A stretch of 64,000 nt of DNA from Acidobacteriota bacterium (GCA_017307505.1 JAFKEE010000016.1:124001-188000); one strand, 5' to 3'. Shown: positions 42,170-51,197, numbered from the stretch's first letter. Numbers and translations: made by a program. The notes: generated by a model not told the origin, from the sequence alone.

Positions 42170-43032
42170 CGAGCCTTGCTGGTGAAGTGATTCCAGGCAA
42201 GCCGGGCGAACGCGGCGATGGCGCGTTCGCGCGTGTCCTGGGAGAGCGGCGAGTCCATCACGAAGACGGCGATGGCCAGGTGATGGCCGTTCGGCAGGGT
42301 GACGAGGCCGACATCGTTGGTGGCGGCTGTGATTCCGTTGACGGTGTTCGAGGTTCCGGTCTTGTGGGCGACGACGGTGCCGGGGGGCAGGTTGCCCTTG
42401 AGGCGCTTCAGTCCGGTTTCTGTTTCAGTCATCCACTGGAGGAGCAGCGCGCGGCTGGATTTCGTGAGTCCCTGGCCCTGCTGAAAGAGCTTCAGGAGGC
42501 GAACCATCTGTTCGGGCTGGGCCCAGTTGCGGTATTGCACCTGATTGTCGCCGCCGATGGATTTTTCGGTATCCACCACTTTGATGCCCTGGACGCCCAG
42601 CCGTTTGAGCATGGCCTGAACGGTTGAAGGTCCACCGATGACGCGCAACAGCACGTCAGAGGCAGAGCCGTCGCTCTCGGAAACCGCATAGCGCAACAGA
42701 TCCCTGAGCGACATGTTGAAGCCGCCGTCGGGGTGCATGTCGCGGATGGGGCTGCGCTGCCGGCCTCCGATGAGGTCGGACTTCTCTACGCGGATCTGCT
42801 GGTCGAGCCGGAGCTTCCCCTGATCCACCTGTTGCAGCGCGGCCATGGCGATGGGGAACTTGTAGACACTTTGCATGGGGAAGCGGTCAGAAGGATGGAA
42901 CTCGAGATGTGCTCCGGTTTCAACGACTTCAGCCGCCATCCCAATCTTTCCCTCTGTTTGCCTGGTGATGTGCTCAAAGTCCGAGGGACTTTGCATCAAC
43001 AGGAAGAACAAGAGCAAACCCATGTGCATCAT
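42166..43032 (-). CDS. Class A beta-lactamase-like serine hydrolase
   Basis: 288 residues from ATG 43032; alternatives are 43047, 43029 and 43023. A signal helix GLLLFFLLMQS is followed by catalytic motifs: SVYK (SxxK) in FPMQSVYKFPIAMAAL, ESDGSASD where class A enzymes usually have SDN, and KTGTSNTVNG (KTG). The block QYRNWAQPEQMVRLL resembles the omega-loop region of the divergent A2 subgroup. It probably hydrolyses beta-lactams in the periplasm; spectrum cannot be predicted. It overlaps gatB by 4 bp and diverges from the DUF2167 gene. Confidence 0.9.
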   Translation of the reverse strand: MMHMGLLLFFLLMQSPSDFEHITRQTEGKIGMAAEVVETGAHLEFHPSDRFPMQSVYKFPIAMAALQQVDQGKLRLDQQIRVEKSDLIGGRQRSPIRDMHPDGGFNMSLRDLLRYAVSESDGSASDVLLRVIGGPSTVQAMLKRLGVQGIKVVDTEKSIGGDNQVQYRNWAQPEQMVRLLKLFQQGQGLTKSSRALLLQWMTETETGLKRLKGNLPPGTVVAHKTGTSNTVNGITAATNDVGLVTLPNGHHLAIAVFVMDSPLSQDTRERAIAAFARLAWNHFTSKAR

Positions 43033-43045
43033 CCGCGAGAGTAGC

Positions 43046-43738
43046 ATGGGGCAGATGGCTAGTCGAATCCTGCTATGCCTTTTGGTACTGGTTCTTCGTG
43101 CGCAGCCAGTACCAGAGATCCACTGGTCCTTTGGTCCGGGAGTGGTGGGGCTAGGTGGAGTAGCGAGCATTGCGGCAGGACGCGGGCAAATCTACGTGCA
43201 GGGCCGGGAGATGCGGCGGTTCCTGGAGGCCAGCGGGAACCCGCCGACAGGGCATGAACTGGCGGTGGTGGGCCCCGCGGACCTGCACTGGTTTGCGGTG
43301 CTTGCGAGGGAAGACAGGATTGGCGCGGAGGAGCTGCGGAAGGCGATTGTGGATGGGACCGAGGCGGCGAACCTGATCCGGGCGAGGCAGGGGCGGGAGA
43401 CTCTGGATGTGCTGGGATACCGGGAGCCGCCGCGATTCGATGGGGCGAAGCAGGTGCTGAGCTGGAGCCTGGATACGGCGGAGAGCGGGGGCCGGGGTGT
43501 GGTCAACCGGTTCGTGTGTTTTCTGGGGCGCGATGTGGTGATCCAGGCGGAGATGGTGACGGAACGGGCGGGGGCGGAGGCGGCGCAGCGGGAGTTCGAG
43601 TCGTGGGTGAAGGGGTTCCGCTTTGAGGCGGGCCATGAGGCGCCTCGCCGCGATTGGGCGTTGTGGGCGGTGCTGGGGGTGTCGGCGGCATCGGCGGCGA
43701 TTCTGCTTTGGCGGGAATGGCGGCGGCGGGTGAGCTGA
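43046..43738 (+). CDS. DUF2167 membrane-anchored protein
   Basis: 230 residues from ATG 43046; ATG 43055 is possible. A signal peptide is followed by a DUF2167-type domain: REMRRFLEASGNPPTGHELAV, HWFAVLAREDR, GTEAANLIRARQG and YREPPRFDGAKQVLSWSLD. The C-terminal membrane helix (WALWAVLGVSAASAAILLW) ends in a basic tail. The family is exported and of unknown function; this member is somewhat short. It is divergent from the beta-lactamase, starts 13 bp apart. Confidence 0.85.
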   Translation: MGQMASRILLCLLVLVLRAQPVPEIHWSFGPGVVGLGGVASIAAGRGQIYVQGREMRRFLEASGNPPTGHELAVVGPADLHWFAVLAREDRIGAEELRKAIVDGTEAANLIRARQGRETLDVLGYREPPRFDGAKQVLSWSLDTAESGGRGVVNRFVCFLGRDVVIQAEMVTERAGAEAAQREFESWVKGFRFEAGHEAPRRDWALWAVLGVSAASAAILLWREWRRRVS

Positions 43739-43866
43739 GCCTTTCCTTGGATGGGTGGGCCGTCAAATCGCCAGCATTTGTAACCCGTTCGGGCTTTAAC
43801 GGCGTCAACTTCTGTACCGCCGCTGCGTGCGTCTTCGCCGCAGAGGGGCTAAGGAGGGTTTCCACG

Positions 43867-44376
43867 ATGTCAGTTATTTCCGCCCACAAGGCCTTCGGAC
43901 GCCTGGCCATGCTGGTGCTGGCCGGTGCGCTGGCCGCTCCGCTCACGTTTGCCGATACGGTTTGCGACGCATCCTCGCTCAAGGGCGCCTTCTCGTTCCG
44001 CCTGAGCGGCTCGAGCTGGGATAGCCAGGGTTATCTGTACTTCCATGGGGTAGCGGGCCGGCTGGTCAGCGATGGCGCGGGCGCCCTGACCGGCAGCAAC
44101 ACCTACAACTACGACGGCACGGTTTACAGACAGACGCTCACCGGATCGTACACAATCAGCGACGACTGCACGGGCACCGTCACGCTGACGGGAACCGCCT
44201 CAGGTACGACTCATTACGACATCGTGTTGACGAACAACGGGCAGGAAGCGGAGGTCGTGCAGACGGACTCCGGGTTGACGTTGAGTGGAAGCATGAAGAT
44301 GCAGAATCCCGCGGCAACGACGACCACGCCGCCGGCCACCACCCCGGCCAATCCCGCGGCGCAGGGCAAGAAGTAG
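43867..44376 (+). CDS. Small secreted beta-rich protein with Pro/Thr tail
   Basis: 169 residues from ATG 43867, preceded by a strong AAGGAGGG. The signal peptide ends near LTFADTVC. The mature part is predicted beta-sheet, with LKGAFSFRLSG, GRLVSDGAGALTGSNTYNYDG and TLTGSYTISDDCTGTVTLTG. This TYTI-DCTGT pattern recurs in secreted acidobacterial proteins of unknown role. It ends in a low-complexity tail (NPAATTTTPPATTPANPAAQ) likely to be unstructured. The 128 bp before it hold no other gene that I can see. Confidence 0.83.
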   Translation: MSVISAHKAFGRLAMLVLAGALAAPLTFADTVCDASSLKGAFSFRLSGSSWDSQGYLYFHGVAGRLVSDGAGALTGSNTYNYDGTVYRQTLTGSYTISDDCTGTVTLTGTASGTTHYDIVLTNNGQEAEVVQTDSGLTLSGSMKMQNPAATTTTPPATTPANPAAQGKK

Positions 44377-44403
44377 GCCGACGGGCGCTCGCGCAGCGGT
44401 GAT

Positions 44404-44420
44404 CGGGGGGATCTGCCCCG
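44404..44420 (+). terminator. Weak hairpin after the small secreted protein
   Basis: CGGGG (44404-44408) pairs with CCCCG (44416-44420) around a 7-base loop, extendable by one U-G and one A-T pair. There is no clear U-run, so it may be a Rho-independent terminator remnant or chance. Confidence 0.3.
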
Positions 44421-44459
44421 GTATGGCCCGGGATCATGCGCCATACTGGAAAATCACCC

Positions 44460-45413
44460 ATGCGAGTTCTAGTCACCGGCGGAGCTGGTTTTATCGGCTC
44501 TCACCTCTGTTCCCGGCTGTTGCGGAGCGGTCACGAGACCGCCGTGCTCGATGACCTCAACGACTACTATGATCCTGCGCTGAAGCAGAGCAATCTGGAG
44601 GTGGTGCGGGCCTGCGGTCCGGTCGTGTTCCAGGCTGGAGATGTCTGCGATCAGGCGGCGGTAGAACGGCTGATGGGGGTGTTCCGACCCGAGGCGGTGA
44701 TCCACCTGGCGGCCCGGGTGGGTGTGCGGCCTTCGCTGACAGAGCCGCTGCTGTACCAGCGGGTGAATGTGGAAGGTACGGCGGTGGTGCTGGAGTGCGC
44801 GCGGCGGTACGGCGTTGGGCGTTTTGTCTTCGCGTCGTCGAGCTCAGTGTATGGCACTGCGAACCAGGTGCCGTTTCTGGAAGACGACACGCTGCTGAGG
44901 CCGATGTCGCCGTATGCGGCGACGAAAATCGCGGGCGAGGCTCTGTGCCACTCTTACGCGCACCTTTACGGCATAAGCACTACCTGTCTGCGGTTCTTCA
45001 CTGTCTACGGACCCCGGCAGCGGCCGGACCTGGCCATCCGGCGGTTTGTAGAGAACATCTCGGCGGGCCGGCCGATCCCCGTATTTGGCGATGGGGCCAC
45101 CGGGCGCGACTACACGTATGTCGAGGATATCGTCGACGGGATTGTGCGGGCGCTGGGTCAGGATCACGGCTTTGAGATCTACAACCTGGGCAACTCCCAG
45201 CCGGTGCTGCTGCGGGAGATGATCGCCACGATAGAGCGTGTTCTGGGCCGCGAGGCGGTGATCGACCGGCAGCCGATGCAGCCGGGCGACATGCTGGTGA
45301 CATGCGCGTCGATCGAGAAGGCGCGGCGGGCACTGGGGTACCAGCCGGCGACCTCGTTTGAAGCGGGGATCCGGGCTACGGCCGATTGGCTGTGCGGCGC
45401 TTCGGCATCGTGA
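44460..45413 (+). CDS. NAD-dependent epimerase, UDP-glucuronate 4-epimerase-like
   Basis: 317 residues from ATG 44460. It is an extended SDR: VLVTGGAGFIGSHLCSRLL binds NAD, LDDLNDYYDPALKQSNLEVV is the signature of the GalE/UDP-glucuronate epimerase group, and the catalytic pair is in FASSSSVYG and SPYAATKIAGEAL. CLRFFTVYGPRQRPDLAI matches UDP-glucuronate 4-epimerases. It supplies a nucleotide sugar, probably UDP-galacturonate, for the glycoconjugate genes on the opposite strand. It overlaps the convergent ICMT-like gene by 38 bp. Confidence 0.9.
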   Translation: MRVLVTGGAGFIGSHLCSRLLRSGHETAVLDDLNDYYDPALKQSNLEVVRACGPVVFQAGDVCDQAAVERLMGVFRPEAVIHLAARVGVRPSLTEPLLYQRVNVEGTAVVLECARRYGVGRFVFASSSSVYGTANQVPFLEDDTLLRPMSPYAATKIAGEALCHSYAHLYGISTTCLRFFTVYGPRQRPDLAIRRFVENISAGRPIPVFGDGATGRDYTYVEDIVDGIVRALGQDHGFEIYNLGNSQPVLLREMIATIERVLGREAVIDRQPMQPGDMLVTCASIEKARRALGYQPATSFEAGIRATADWLCGASAS

Positions 45414-45960
45414 ACAGAGGCGGCAGGAAGCGTCCGGAGGATTGCAGGTAGGCCTGGTAGCCGGGCAGGCTGGTGCTAAGCAGGGCTTCTTCCTGGGCGG
45501 CTTTGCGCCAGACGAAGGCGATGAGCGGCAGGACGAGGAGCACCCCCCAGGAGTTGAGGGCGAGCTCATAGCCCGCGACGAGCAGGATGTCGCCGAGGTA
45601 GATGGGGTGGCGGACGTAGCGGTATAGACCGCGGGCAACGAGTTCCTGCTGGGGCAGGACCGTGGCGGATTCCACGTCCGACCAGTTGTGGCCGAGCTGG
45701 ATGCGGGCGGCCACGGCGACCGCGAGTCCCAGAGTGAAGAGGCAGACACCGGCCACCTGGAGCGGAAACGGATCCGGGGCAATGGGCAGGATTTCCGGCA
45801 GGAACGACTGAAGCAGGAGTGCGGCGAGAACCGCGACTTTGACGGCTTTGATCAGACGGAAGGGCTGGCGGGGGCCGCGTTCCGCATGGCGTTTGAGGAC
45901 TTCCCACACCACCTTGTGGGCCACCATGCCGGTGAGGAGGTAGGCGCGGAGGAGCGTCAT
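45376..45960 (-). CDS. Isoprenylcysteine-carboxyl-methyltransferase-like membrane protein
   Basis: 194 residues from ATG 45960, which overlaps the GT2 gene by 4 bp. Several hydrophobic helices are followed by the ICMT/PEMT signature: RGLYRYVRHPIYLGDILLVAGYELALNSW, and LPGYQAYLQSSGRFLPPLF at the end. The family uses SAM to methylate lipid or isoprenyl substrates in the membrane. Here, in a glycoconjugate operon, a polyprenol or lipid-sugar carrier is a plausible substrate, by inference. Confidence 0.88.
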   Translation of the reverse strand: MTLLRAYLLTGMVAHKVVWEVLKRHAERGPRQPFRLIKAVKVAVLAALLLQSFLPEILPIAPDPFPLQVAGVCLFTLGLAVAVAARIQLGHNWSDVESATVLPQQELVARGLYRYVRHPIYLGDILLVAGYELALNSWGVLLVLPLIAFVWRKAAQEEALLSTSLPGYQAYLQSSGRFLPPLFTMPKRRTANRP

Positions 45961-46871
45961 TTTTCGTCGCCGCCGAGTTCCTCCACCGTAACGCTGCTGG
46001 GCGCGGCCTGGCTCATGCGGCCGAGGCGCGTGGCGATGGCGTCGCCTACCATGCCGATGAGGAGGATCTGGAGGGCCGAGACGAAGGCGAGGAGAGCCGA
46101 GGCGGAGATGTTCGGCTGATGGGTGAGATCGATGGACATCTTCACGACGCCGTAGATGAGGCACAGCAGCACGATGGGCAGGAAGACGCGCAGGGGCCGG
46201 AAGAGCATGGCGGTGCGGAGGATGAGCACGAGAAAGCTGGCCGCGTCCCAGGGCACGATCTTGGACTTGCCCTTGCGGGGCAGGTAGTCGATGGGCAGGT
46301 AGACGACGGAGTACTTGTCGCAGTGCATCGCCAGCGTGATGGTGGTGGTGAAGCTGAACTGGTTGGGGAGGATGCCGAAGTACTGGGCGGCGATTTCGCG
46401 GCGAAAGGCGCGGAGGCCGCTGTTGAGGTCGGGGATCTTTGAAGTGGAGAGATAGTTGGCGAGCCGGTTGAGGACCCACTTGGCGGGGCGGCGGACGAGG
46501 GGGATGTTGACGTTGGCTCCGGTGCGGGCGCCAACGGCCATGTCGGAGCGATCGAGCATGTGGAGCAGCTCGGGGATGTAGACGGCGGGGTAGGTTCCGT
46601 CGGCATCGATGATGACGATGAACGAGTGTTTGGCGGCGACGATGCCGGTTTTGAGGGCGGCGCCGTAACCGCGGTTGCTGCGATGGCGGAGGACGCGGGC
46701 TCCGGTTTTGGCTGCCGCTTCGGCGGAACCGTCGGTGGAGCCGTCGTCGACGACCAGGATTTCGGCTTCGATCCCGTTGTGGGCCAGCACTCCGCGGATC
46801 TCTTCCACTACAGCGCGGATCCCATTGACCTCGTTGTAGCAGGGAATGATGACTGTTGCCGGATTCGCCAT
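45957..46871 (-). CDS. Family 2 glycosyltransferase, dolichol-phosphate-mannose-synthase-like, with membrane tail
   Basis: 304 residues. GT-A fold motifs are VIIPCYNEVNGIRAVVEEI, ILVVDDGSTDGS and IIDADGTYP (DxD-like). Two C-terminal helices (VFLPIVLLCLIYGVV and ALQILLIGMVGDAIA) anchor it in the inner membrane. Such enzymes transfer a sugar from a nucleotide donor to a polyprenyl phosphate. It lies 3 bp after the radical SAM gene and overlaps the methyltransferase gene. Confidence 0.93.
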   Translation of the reverse strand: MANPATVIIPCYNEVNGIRAVVEEIRGVLAHNGIEAEILVVDDGSTDGSAEAAAKTGARVLRHRSNRGYGAALKTGIVAAKHSFIVIIDADGTYPAVYIPELLHMLDRSDMAVGARTGANVNIPLVRRPAKWVLNRLANYLSTSKIPDLNSGLRAFRREIAAQYFGILPNQFSFTTTITLAMHCDKYSVVYLPIDYLPRKGKSKIVPWDAASFLVLILRTAMLFRPLRVFLPIVLLCLIYGVVKMSIDLTHQPNISASALLAFVSALQILLIGMVGDAIATRLGRMSQAAPSSVTVEELGGDEK

Positions 46872-46874
46872 GGC

Positions 46875-48239
46875 TCAGGTTCGGACAAACTGCAAGAACA
46901 GCCAGAACTGGCTGGCCAGCGGCCGGAGTTCCCCCTTCATGAGGCGTGCCCAGACGTAAGAGGGCCTCAGATAGTAAGACAGGTAAGCTTTGCGCGTCAT
47001 GGCCTTGAGTTCCGGCAGGGTGAAGCGGCCTTCGATGGCTTCGGGGAAGAGGGATCCGTCGCTGAAGCGGATGTTGGGATCGTTCTTCACCTGTTCATAG
47101 AGGCGGGTGCCGGGATATGGGGCGGCGACGTGGAAGAGAGCGTAGGTGGGGCTGAGCCGCTTGGCGAGGCGGACGATATTGCCCATCTCGTCCTTGCCGG
47201 ATTCAGGGAAGCCCATGATGAAGAAACAGGCGGTCTCGATGCCGGCCTGGTGGATGAGGCGCATGCCCTTCTCGATCTGGGGCATGGTGATGCCCTTGTC
47301 GACGACGCGCAGCACCTCTTCGCTGCCGGCCTCGACGCCGGTGTGAATGAGGCGGCAGCCGGCCTTCTTCATGAGGGCAAGCAGTTCTTCGTCGACGAGG
47401 TCGAGGCGGGTCTGGCAGCACCAGGTGAAGTCGAGCTTCTTCTCAATGAGGATTTTGCAGAACTCGACCACCTGCTTGCGAAGCACGGTGAACTCGAGAT
47501 CCATGAAGTAAGCCGTCTTGATGCCGAAGTTCCTGACGCCGTATTCGACCTCGGCCACGAGGCGTTCGACGCTCTTCTTGCGGACGCCGACGCCATAGGT
47601 CTTCAGGAGGCAGAAGGTGCACTTGGACGCGCAGCCGCGGGACATCTCGAAGAGAGTGAAATTGCGGCCCAGCATCTCGTAGTGATAGTGGTGCATCGGC
47701 AGCAGGTGGAAGGCCGGCAAAGGCAAGTCTTCCATCCTGACGGGCTTCTGGTCCTGGTTGTGGACGACCTGCGCGCCGTCGCGCCAGGTGATGCCGCGGA
47801 CCTCGCGGAAGGGCAGGCCGCTGCAAATCTCGCGCACCGTGGTTTCCGGCTCGCCGCGCAGGACGGCGCGGGCGCGGGTCTCTTCCAACATCTCTTCGGG
47901 CTTGACGGTGCCGTGGCTGCCCATGACGTAGACTTCAGGCACGACGGCGTTGAGGGCGTGGACCGTCTTGAGGAACGGGTGGATGTCGAGGTGAGGGCAC
48001 TGCCAGCGGTCGAGGCTGGTGGAGGTGATGAACACCTTGTCGTAGCCGCTGGCGCGGGCGGCCACTTCCTGCGGGCCAAGCTGTTCGGCGTTGGCGTCGA
48101 GGATGGCGACTTCGATGCCGTCCTGTTCGAGGATGGCACCGCAGTAAGCCAGGTCGAGGGGCGTCCAGGTGCGATTGTAGATGCGACCCTTCTTCTGGAC
48201 CAGATCGACTTGGAACGGGTTCACCAGCAGGACTTTCAC
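46875..48239 (-). CDS. Cobalamin-dependent-type radical SAM enzyme
   Basis: 454 residues. The N-terminal B12-binding-like domain begins MKVLLVNPFQ and contains VEVYVMGSHGTVKPEEML-like strands. The radical SAM core has the 4Fe-4S motif CASKCTFC at about residue 205, then the TIM-barrel strands TAYFMDLEFT, TWCCQTRLDLV and GVEAGSEEVLRVVDKG. It belongs to the BchE/HpnJ-like group, which methylates or rearranges unactivated carbons of lipids and natural products. A glycolipid or polyprenol substrate is suggested by the neighbouring GT2 and ICMT genes. Confidence 0.92.
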   Translation of the reverse strand: MKVLLVNPFQVDLVQKKGRIYNRTWTPLDLAYCGAILEQDGIEVAILDANAEQLGPQEVAARASGYDKVFITSTSLDRWQCPHLDIHPFLKTVHALNAVVPEVYVMGSHGTVKPEEMLEETRARAVLRGEPETTVREICSGLPFREVRGITWRDGAQVVHNQDQKPVRMEDLPLPAFHLLPMHHYHYEMLGRNFTLFEMSRGCASKCTFCLLKTYGVGVRKKSVERLVAEVEYGVRNFGIKTAYFMDLEFTVLRKQVVEFCKILIEKKLDFTWCCQTRLDLVDEELLALMKKAGCRLIHTGVEAGSEEVLRVVDKGITMPQIEKGMRLIHQAGIETACFFIMGFPESGKDEMGNIVRLAKRLSPTYALFHVAAPYPGTRLYEQVKNDPNIRFSDGSLFPEAIEGRFTLPELKAMTRKAYLSYYLRPSYVWARLMKGELRPLASQFWLFLQFVRT

Positions 48240-48991
48240 GGACGCCTCCCCGCACTGAGCGCCGATACTTCCGGCCTTACTTCCTTGATCGTTTTTCGTA
48301 CGCGCCAGATCCCTTTGAGGTCCTCCCAGGCGGTGCGCAGAATCTTGACACGGCTATCGTCGTCCTCATTCCACTCCACCGGGATGTCGGCGATGCGCAG
48401 ACCCTGCTTTTCGGCGAGCGTGAGCATTTCGGTGTCGAAGAACCAGGATTCATCGCGCACCTGGGGCACGATGGCCTGGACGGCGGCGCGGCTCATGGCT
48501 TTAAAGCCGCACTGGGCATCGCTGAAATTCGTGCCCAGCGCGGCACGCACGATGAGGTTGTAGACGCGGGAAACGGCCTCGCGGAGCAGGGAACGGCGCG
48601 TCTTCGAGGCCGGCAGCAGGCGGGATCCGGTTGCGACATCGTAGCCGTCCTTCAGGATCGCGTCGAGGAGCAGATTCAGGTACGGCAGTTCCGTGCTGAG
48701 GTCGACATCCATGTAGCAGACGGCGTCGGCATCACTTTGAAGCCAGGCCTGGCGCAGAGCGCGGCCGCGGCCTTTCTGGCGCAGTGTCATGAGGCGGACG
48801 TCGGAGTATTCGTCGCAAAGTTCGCGCGCGACAACTGCGGTTCCGTCGATGGAGCCGTTGTCGACGATGACGATGCGCCAATCGTATAGAAAGCGGGCCC
48901 GCAGATAGCCACGAACTTTGGCCACGCTGCCTGCCAGAACGTGCGCCTCGTTCAGGACGGGAATCACGATGTCGACGCGAGGCCTGTTCAT
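48236..48991 (-). CDS. Family 2 glycosyltransferase (ALG5/AglJ-like)
   Basis: 251 residues. Motifs are VDIVIPVLNEAHVLAGSVAK, IVIVDNGSIDGTAVVA, CYMDVDLSTELPYL (DxD) and SDAQCGFKAMSRAAV. These match the polyprenyl-phosphate glucose/mannose synthase group. No large membrane tail is present. It overlaps the epimerase and radical SAM genes by 4 bp each, confirming operon membership. Confidence 0.92.
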   Translation of the reverse strand: MNRPRVDIVIPVLNEAHVLAGSVAKVRGYLRARFLYDWRIVIVDNGSIDGTAVVARELCDEYSDVRLMTLRQKGRGRALRQAWLQSDADAVCYMDVDLSTELPYLNLLLDAILKDGYDVATGSRLLPASKTRRSLLREAVSRVYNLIVRAALGTNFSDAQCGFKAMSRAAVQAIVPQVRDESWFFDTEMLTLAEKQGLRIADIPVEWNEDDDSRVKILRTAWEDLKGIWRVRKTIKEVRPEVSALSAGRRP

Positions 48992-49965
48992 CCTGCGACC
49001 TGACTGGCCAGTTGAGATTGGCGGATGCGTTCCAGGGTCCTGTCCAGACCGACCTGGGGCCGGTAGCCGGTGAGAGCAACGACCCTGCTGATGTCGGGGA
49101 CGCGCCGGGCGATATCCTCGAAGCCGTACTCATAGGCCTGCGAGTAGGGCACATACTCGATCTGCGAGGCGGAGCGGGTCACGGCGATGACCCGTTTGGC
49201 CAGTTCGGCAATGGAGATCTCGATCGTATTGCCAAGGTTGAGCACCTGGCCGACGGCTGCCTCGACGGAGATGAGGCGGGTGAGCCATTCGACGACGTCG
49301 GTGACATCGGTGAATGAACGGGATTGCCGGCCATCCCCAAAAACCTTGAGGCTTTCGCCGCGCAGCGCCTGGCTGATGAAACGGGGCACCACCATTCCGT
49401 ACTCGCCGGTCTGACGGGGGCCGATTGTATTGAAGAGACGGGTGACGACGGTGGGCACGCCGAACTCGCGCCAGAAGGCAAGGGCAAGGAACTCGTCGAT
49501 GATCTTGCTGGCGGCGTAGCTCCAGCGGCCTTTGGTCGTGGGGCCGAGAAGCAGGTCGTCGTGCTCAGCAAACGGAGCGCGATCGCTCTTGCCGTATACC
49601 TCGGAGGTGGAGGTGAGGAGAACTTTTGTTTTCCGGACGGCCGCGGCGCGCAGGACGGCCTGGGTGCCGTCAATATTGTTGCCGATGGTCTCGACGGGGC
49701 TTTTGATGATGTTGAAGACGCCGACGGTGGCCGCCAGGTGAAAGACGGCGTCGGCAGAGGCGACCAATTCGCCGAGGGTGGCACATCCCAGCACCGGCGA
49801 TTCCGCGAGGCGGAACCGGCTCTCGCCGAGCAGATGAGCGATGTTCTGCCGCGATCCGCTGGAGAAGTCGTCCAGCACCGTTACAGAGTGTCCACCGGCC
49901 AGTAGTTTCTCAGAGAGGTGCGAGCCTATAAAGCCCGCACCGCCGGTGATGAGATAGTTTGCCAT
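48988..49965 (-). CDS. NAD-dependent epimerase/dehydratase
   Basis: 325 residues from ATG 49965. It is an extended SDR with ANYLITGGAGFIGSHLSEKL (NAD), LTSTSEVYGKS and YAASKIIDEFLALAF (catalytic Tyr-Lys), and IGPRQTGEYGMVVPRFI. Similar to UDP-glucuronate decarboxylases or dTDP-glucose dehydratase-like enzymes. It makes an activated sugar for the adjacent glycosyltransferases. Its 5' end overlaps the GT4 gene by 40 bp. Confidence 0.92.
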   Translation of the reverse strand: MANYLITGGAGFIGSHLSEKLLAGGHSVTVLDDFSSGSRQNIAHLLGESRFRLAESPVLGCATLGELVASADAVFHLAATVGVFNIIKSPVETIGNNIDGTQAVLRAAAVRKTKVLLTSTSEVYGKSDRAPFAEHDDLLLGPTTKGRWSYAASKIIDEFLALAFWREFGVPTVVTRLFNTIGPRQTGEYGMVVPRFISQALRGESLKVFGDGRQSRSFTDVTDVVEWLTRLISVEAAVGQVLNLGNTIEISIAELAKRVIAVTRSASQIEYVPYSQAYEYGFEDIARRVPDISRVVALTGYRPQVGLDRTLERIRQSQLASQVAG

Positions 49966-51197
49966 TCTTCCCTGGTTCCGTATCTTCTGCGGCGGGCTTC
50001 CTCGATGAAGCCGAAATAACGTTTGAAATGCGCCGGACGCGTCCAAAGCCGCAAGAACGCTTCGTACCCGCGAGCTCCGAGGTCGGCGCTGAGCCCGGGG
50101 CTGGAGCCCAGGCGGCGCACCGCCGCCAGAAGGTCATTATTGTCGCGGTAGACCATACCGCCACCGGAATCCGCCACGACTTCGGGCAGGGCTCCCAGAT
50201 CCCTGACGATCACCGGCCGCCTACGGGCAAAGGATTCAATGATGATCATGCCGAAGGTCTCGTAAGTGACGGAGGGCACGATGGTGGCGACGGCGTGGGC
50301 GTAGAGTCCGGCCAATTGCTGCTGGGACTGGCTACCGACAAAACGGATGCGTGGATTGGACGCGGCCTGTGCCTTCAATTGGGCCTCTTCGGCTCCGGTG
50401 CCCGCCACGATCAGATCCCAGTCGCGCACATGGGCCCAGGTCTCGATGAGCGTATGCAGGCCCTTAATGCGTTCCAGCCGCCCGACGAAGAGGAAGTAGG
50501 GGCGCTGCTGCGGCCGGGGGCCGGGATGCTGCCAGTCAGCGTCCTGTCGCTCCATGAAGTAAGGGAGGTGCTCGACGGGGTAAGGGAAGCCGCGCTCGGC
50601 GTGCATCTGCCCGCAGAACCGGCTGGGGCTGAGGAACTGGTCGACGTGTTGAGCCGCTTTTTCGAGGTAACCGGTGTAGCGCCACAGTTGAGGAGGGCGG
50701 CGTCCGCGGACGGTGCACTTCAGGCAGTCGGCCGCATCGCAGGCGTGCGAATTGTACTTCCACAACACATGCATGGGGCAGACGAGCCAGTGCTCGTGAG
50801 CGGTGTAGAGCTTCACGAAGTCCGGAGTGGAGGGCTCCAGTTCGAGGACCCCGGGGCCGAGCAGGGAAATGTTGTGATAGTGGACGACATCGAACGGTTT
50901 GGATTGGACGATGTCGTTCAACCGCTTCATGGTGAGCAACGGGCGGCCGGTCTGGTGCGTCACTAAGGGGGACAGCCAGCCGAACGGACTGCGAAGTTCG
51001 TGGCGGGTGACGTTGGGATGCTCCGCCCAGCGCACTTCGGGCTCACCGGGGTGCTGCAAGTGATAGGAGTCGACGCAGTGGACCACGTCGACCGTATGTC
51101 CAGCGTCACCAAGGGCATGCGACACGCGGTGAAGGTATACCGCATCGCCCCCAAAACTATAGGGCGGGTAAAAGGTCGTGAAATAGAGGAACTTCAA
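49926..51197 (-). CDS. Family 4 glycosyltransferase
   Basis: 423 residues if it starts at TTG 51197, just after GGGGGA. This gives the usual start LKFLYFTTFYPPYSFGGDAV. A longer frame to 51254 exists but adds an unlikely peptide. GT-B motifs include FGGDAVYLHRV, FLFVGRLERIKGLHTLIE and TYETFGMIIIESFARRRPVI (the EX7E glutamate pair). A Cys-rich insertion (CDAADCLKC) lies mid-protein and may bind a metal. It retains a nucleotide-sugar donor site and acts on a glycan or lipid acceptor. Confidence 0.9.
   Translation of the reverse strand: MKFLYFTTFYPPYSFGGDAVYLHRVSHALGDAGHTVDVVHCVDSYHLQHPGEPEVRWAEHPNVTRHELRSPFGWLSPLVTHQTGRPLLTMKRLNDIVQSKPFDVVHYHNISLLGPGVLELEPSTPDFVKLYTAHEHWLVCPMHVLWKYNSHACDAADCLKCTVRGRRPPQLWRYTGYLEKAAQHVDQFLSPSRFCGQMHAERGFPYPVEHLPYFMERQDADWQHPGPRPQQRPYFLFVGRLERIKGLHTLIETWAHVRDWDLIVAGTGAEEAQLKAQAASNPRIRFVGSQSQQQLAGLYAHAVATIVPSVTYETFGMIIIESFARRRPVIVRDLGALPEVVADSGGGMVYRDNNDLLAAVRRLGSSPGLSADLGARGYEAFLRLWTRPAHFKRYFGFIEEARRRRYGTREEWQTISSPAVRAL

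Noticed and set aside
43739-43866. Cyclic-di-GMP or other riboswitch before the small secreted protein
   Set aside because: The gap has a CCCGTTCGGG mini-hairpin but not the conserved core of any riboswitch I know.
46560-48563. 667-codon plus-strand open frame
   Set aside because: Antisense to GT2, radical SAM and GT2 genes with clear motifs; the translation is Gly/Ala/Asp-rich shadow sequence without domains.
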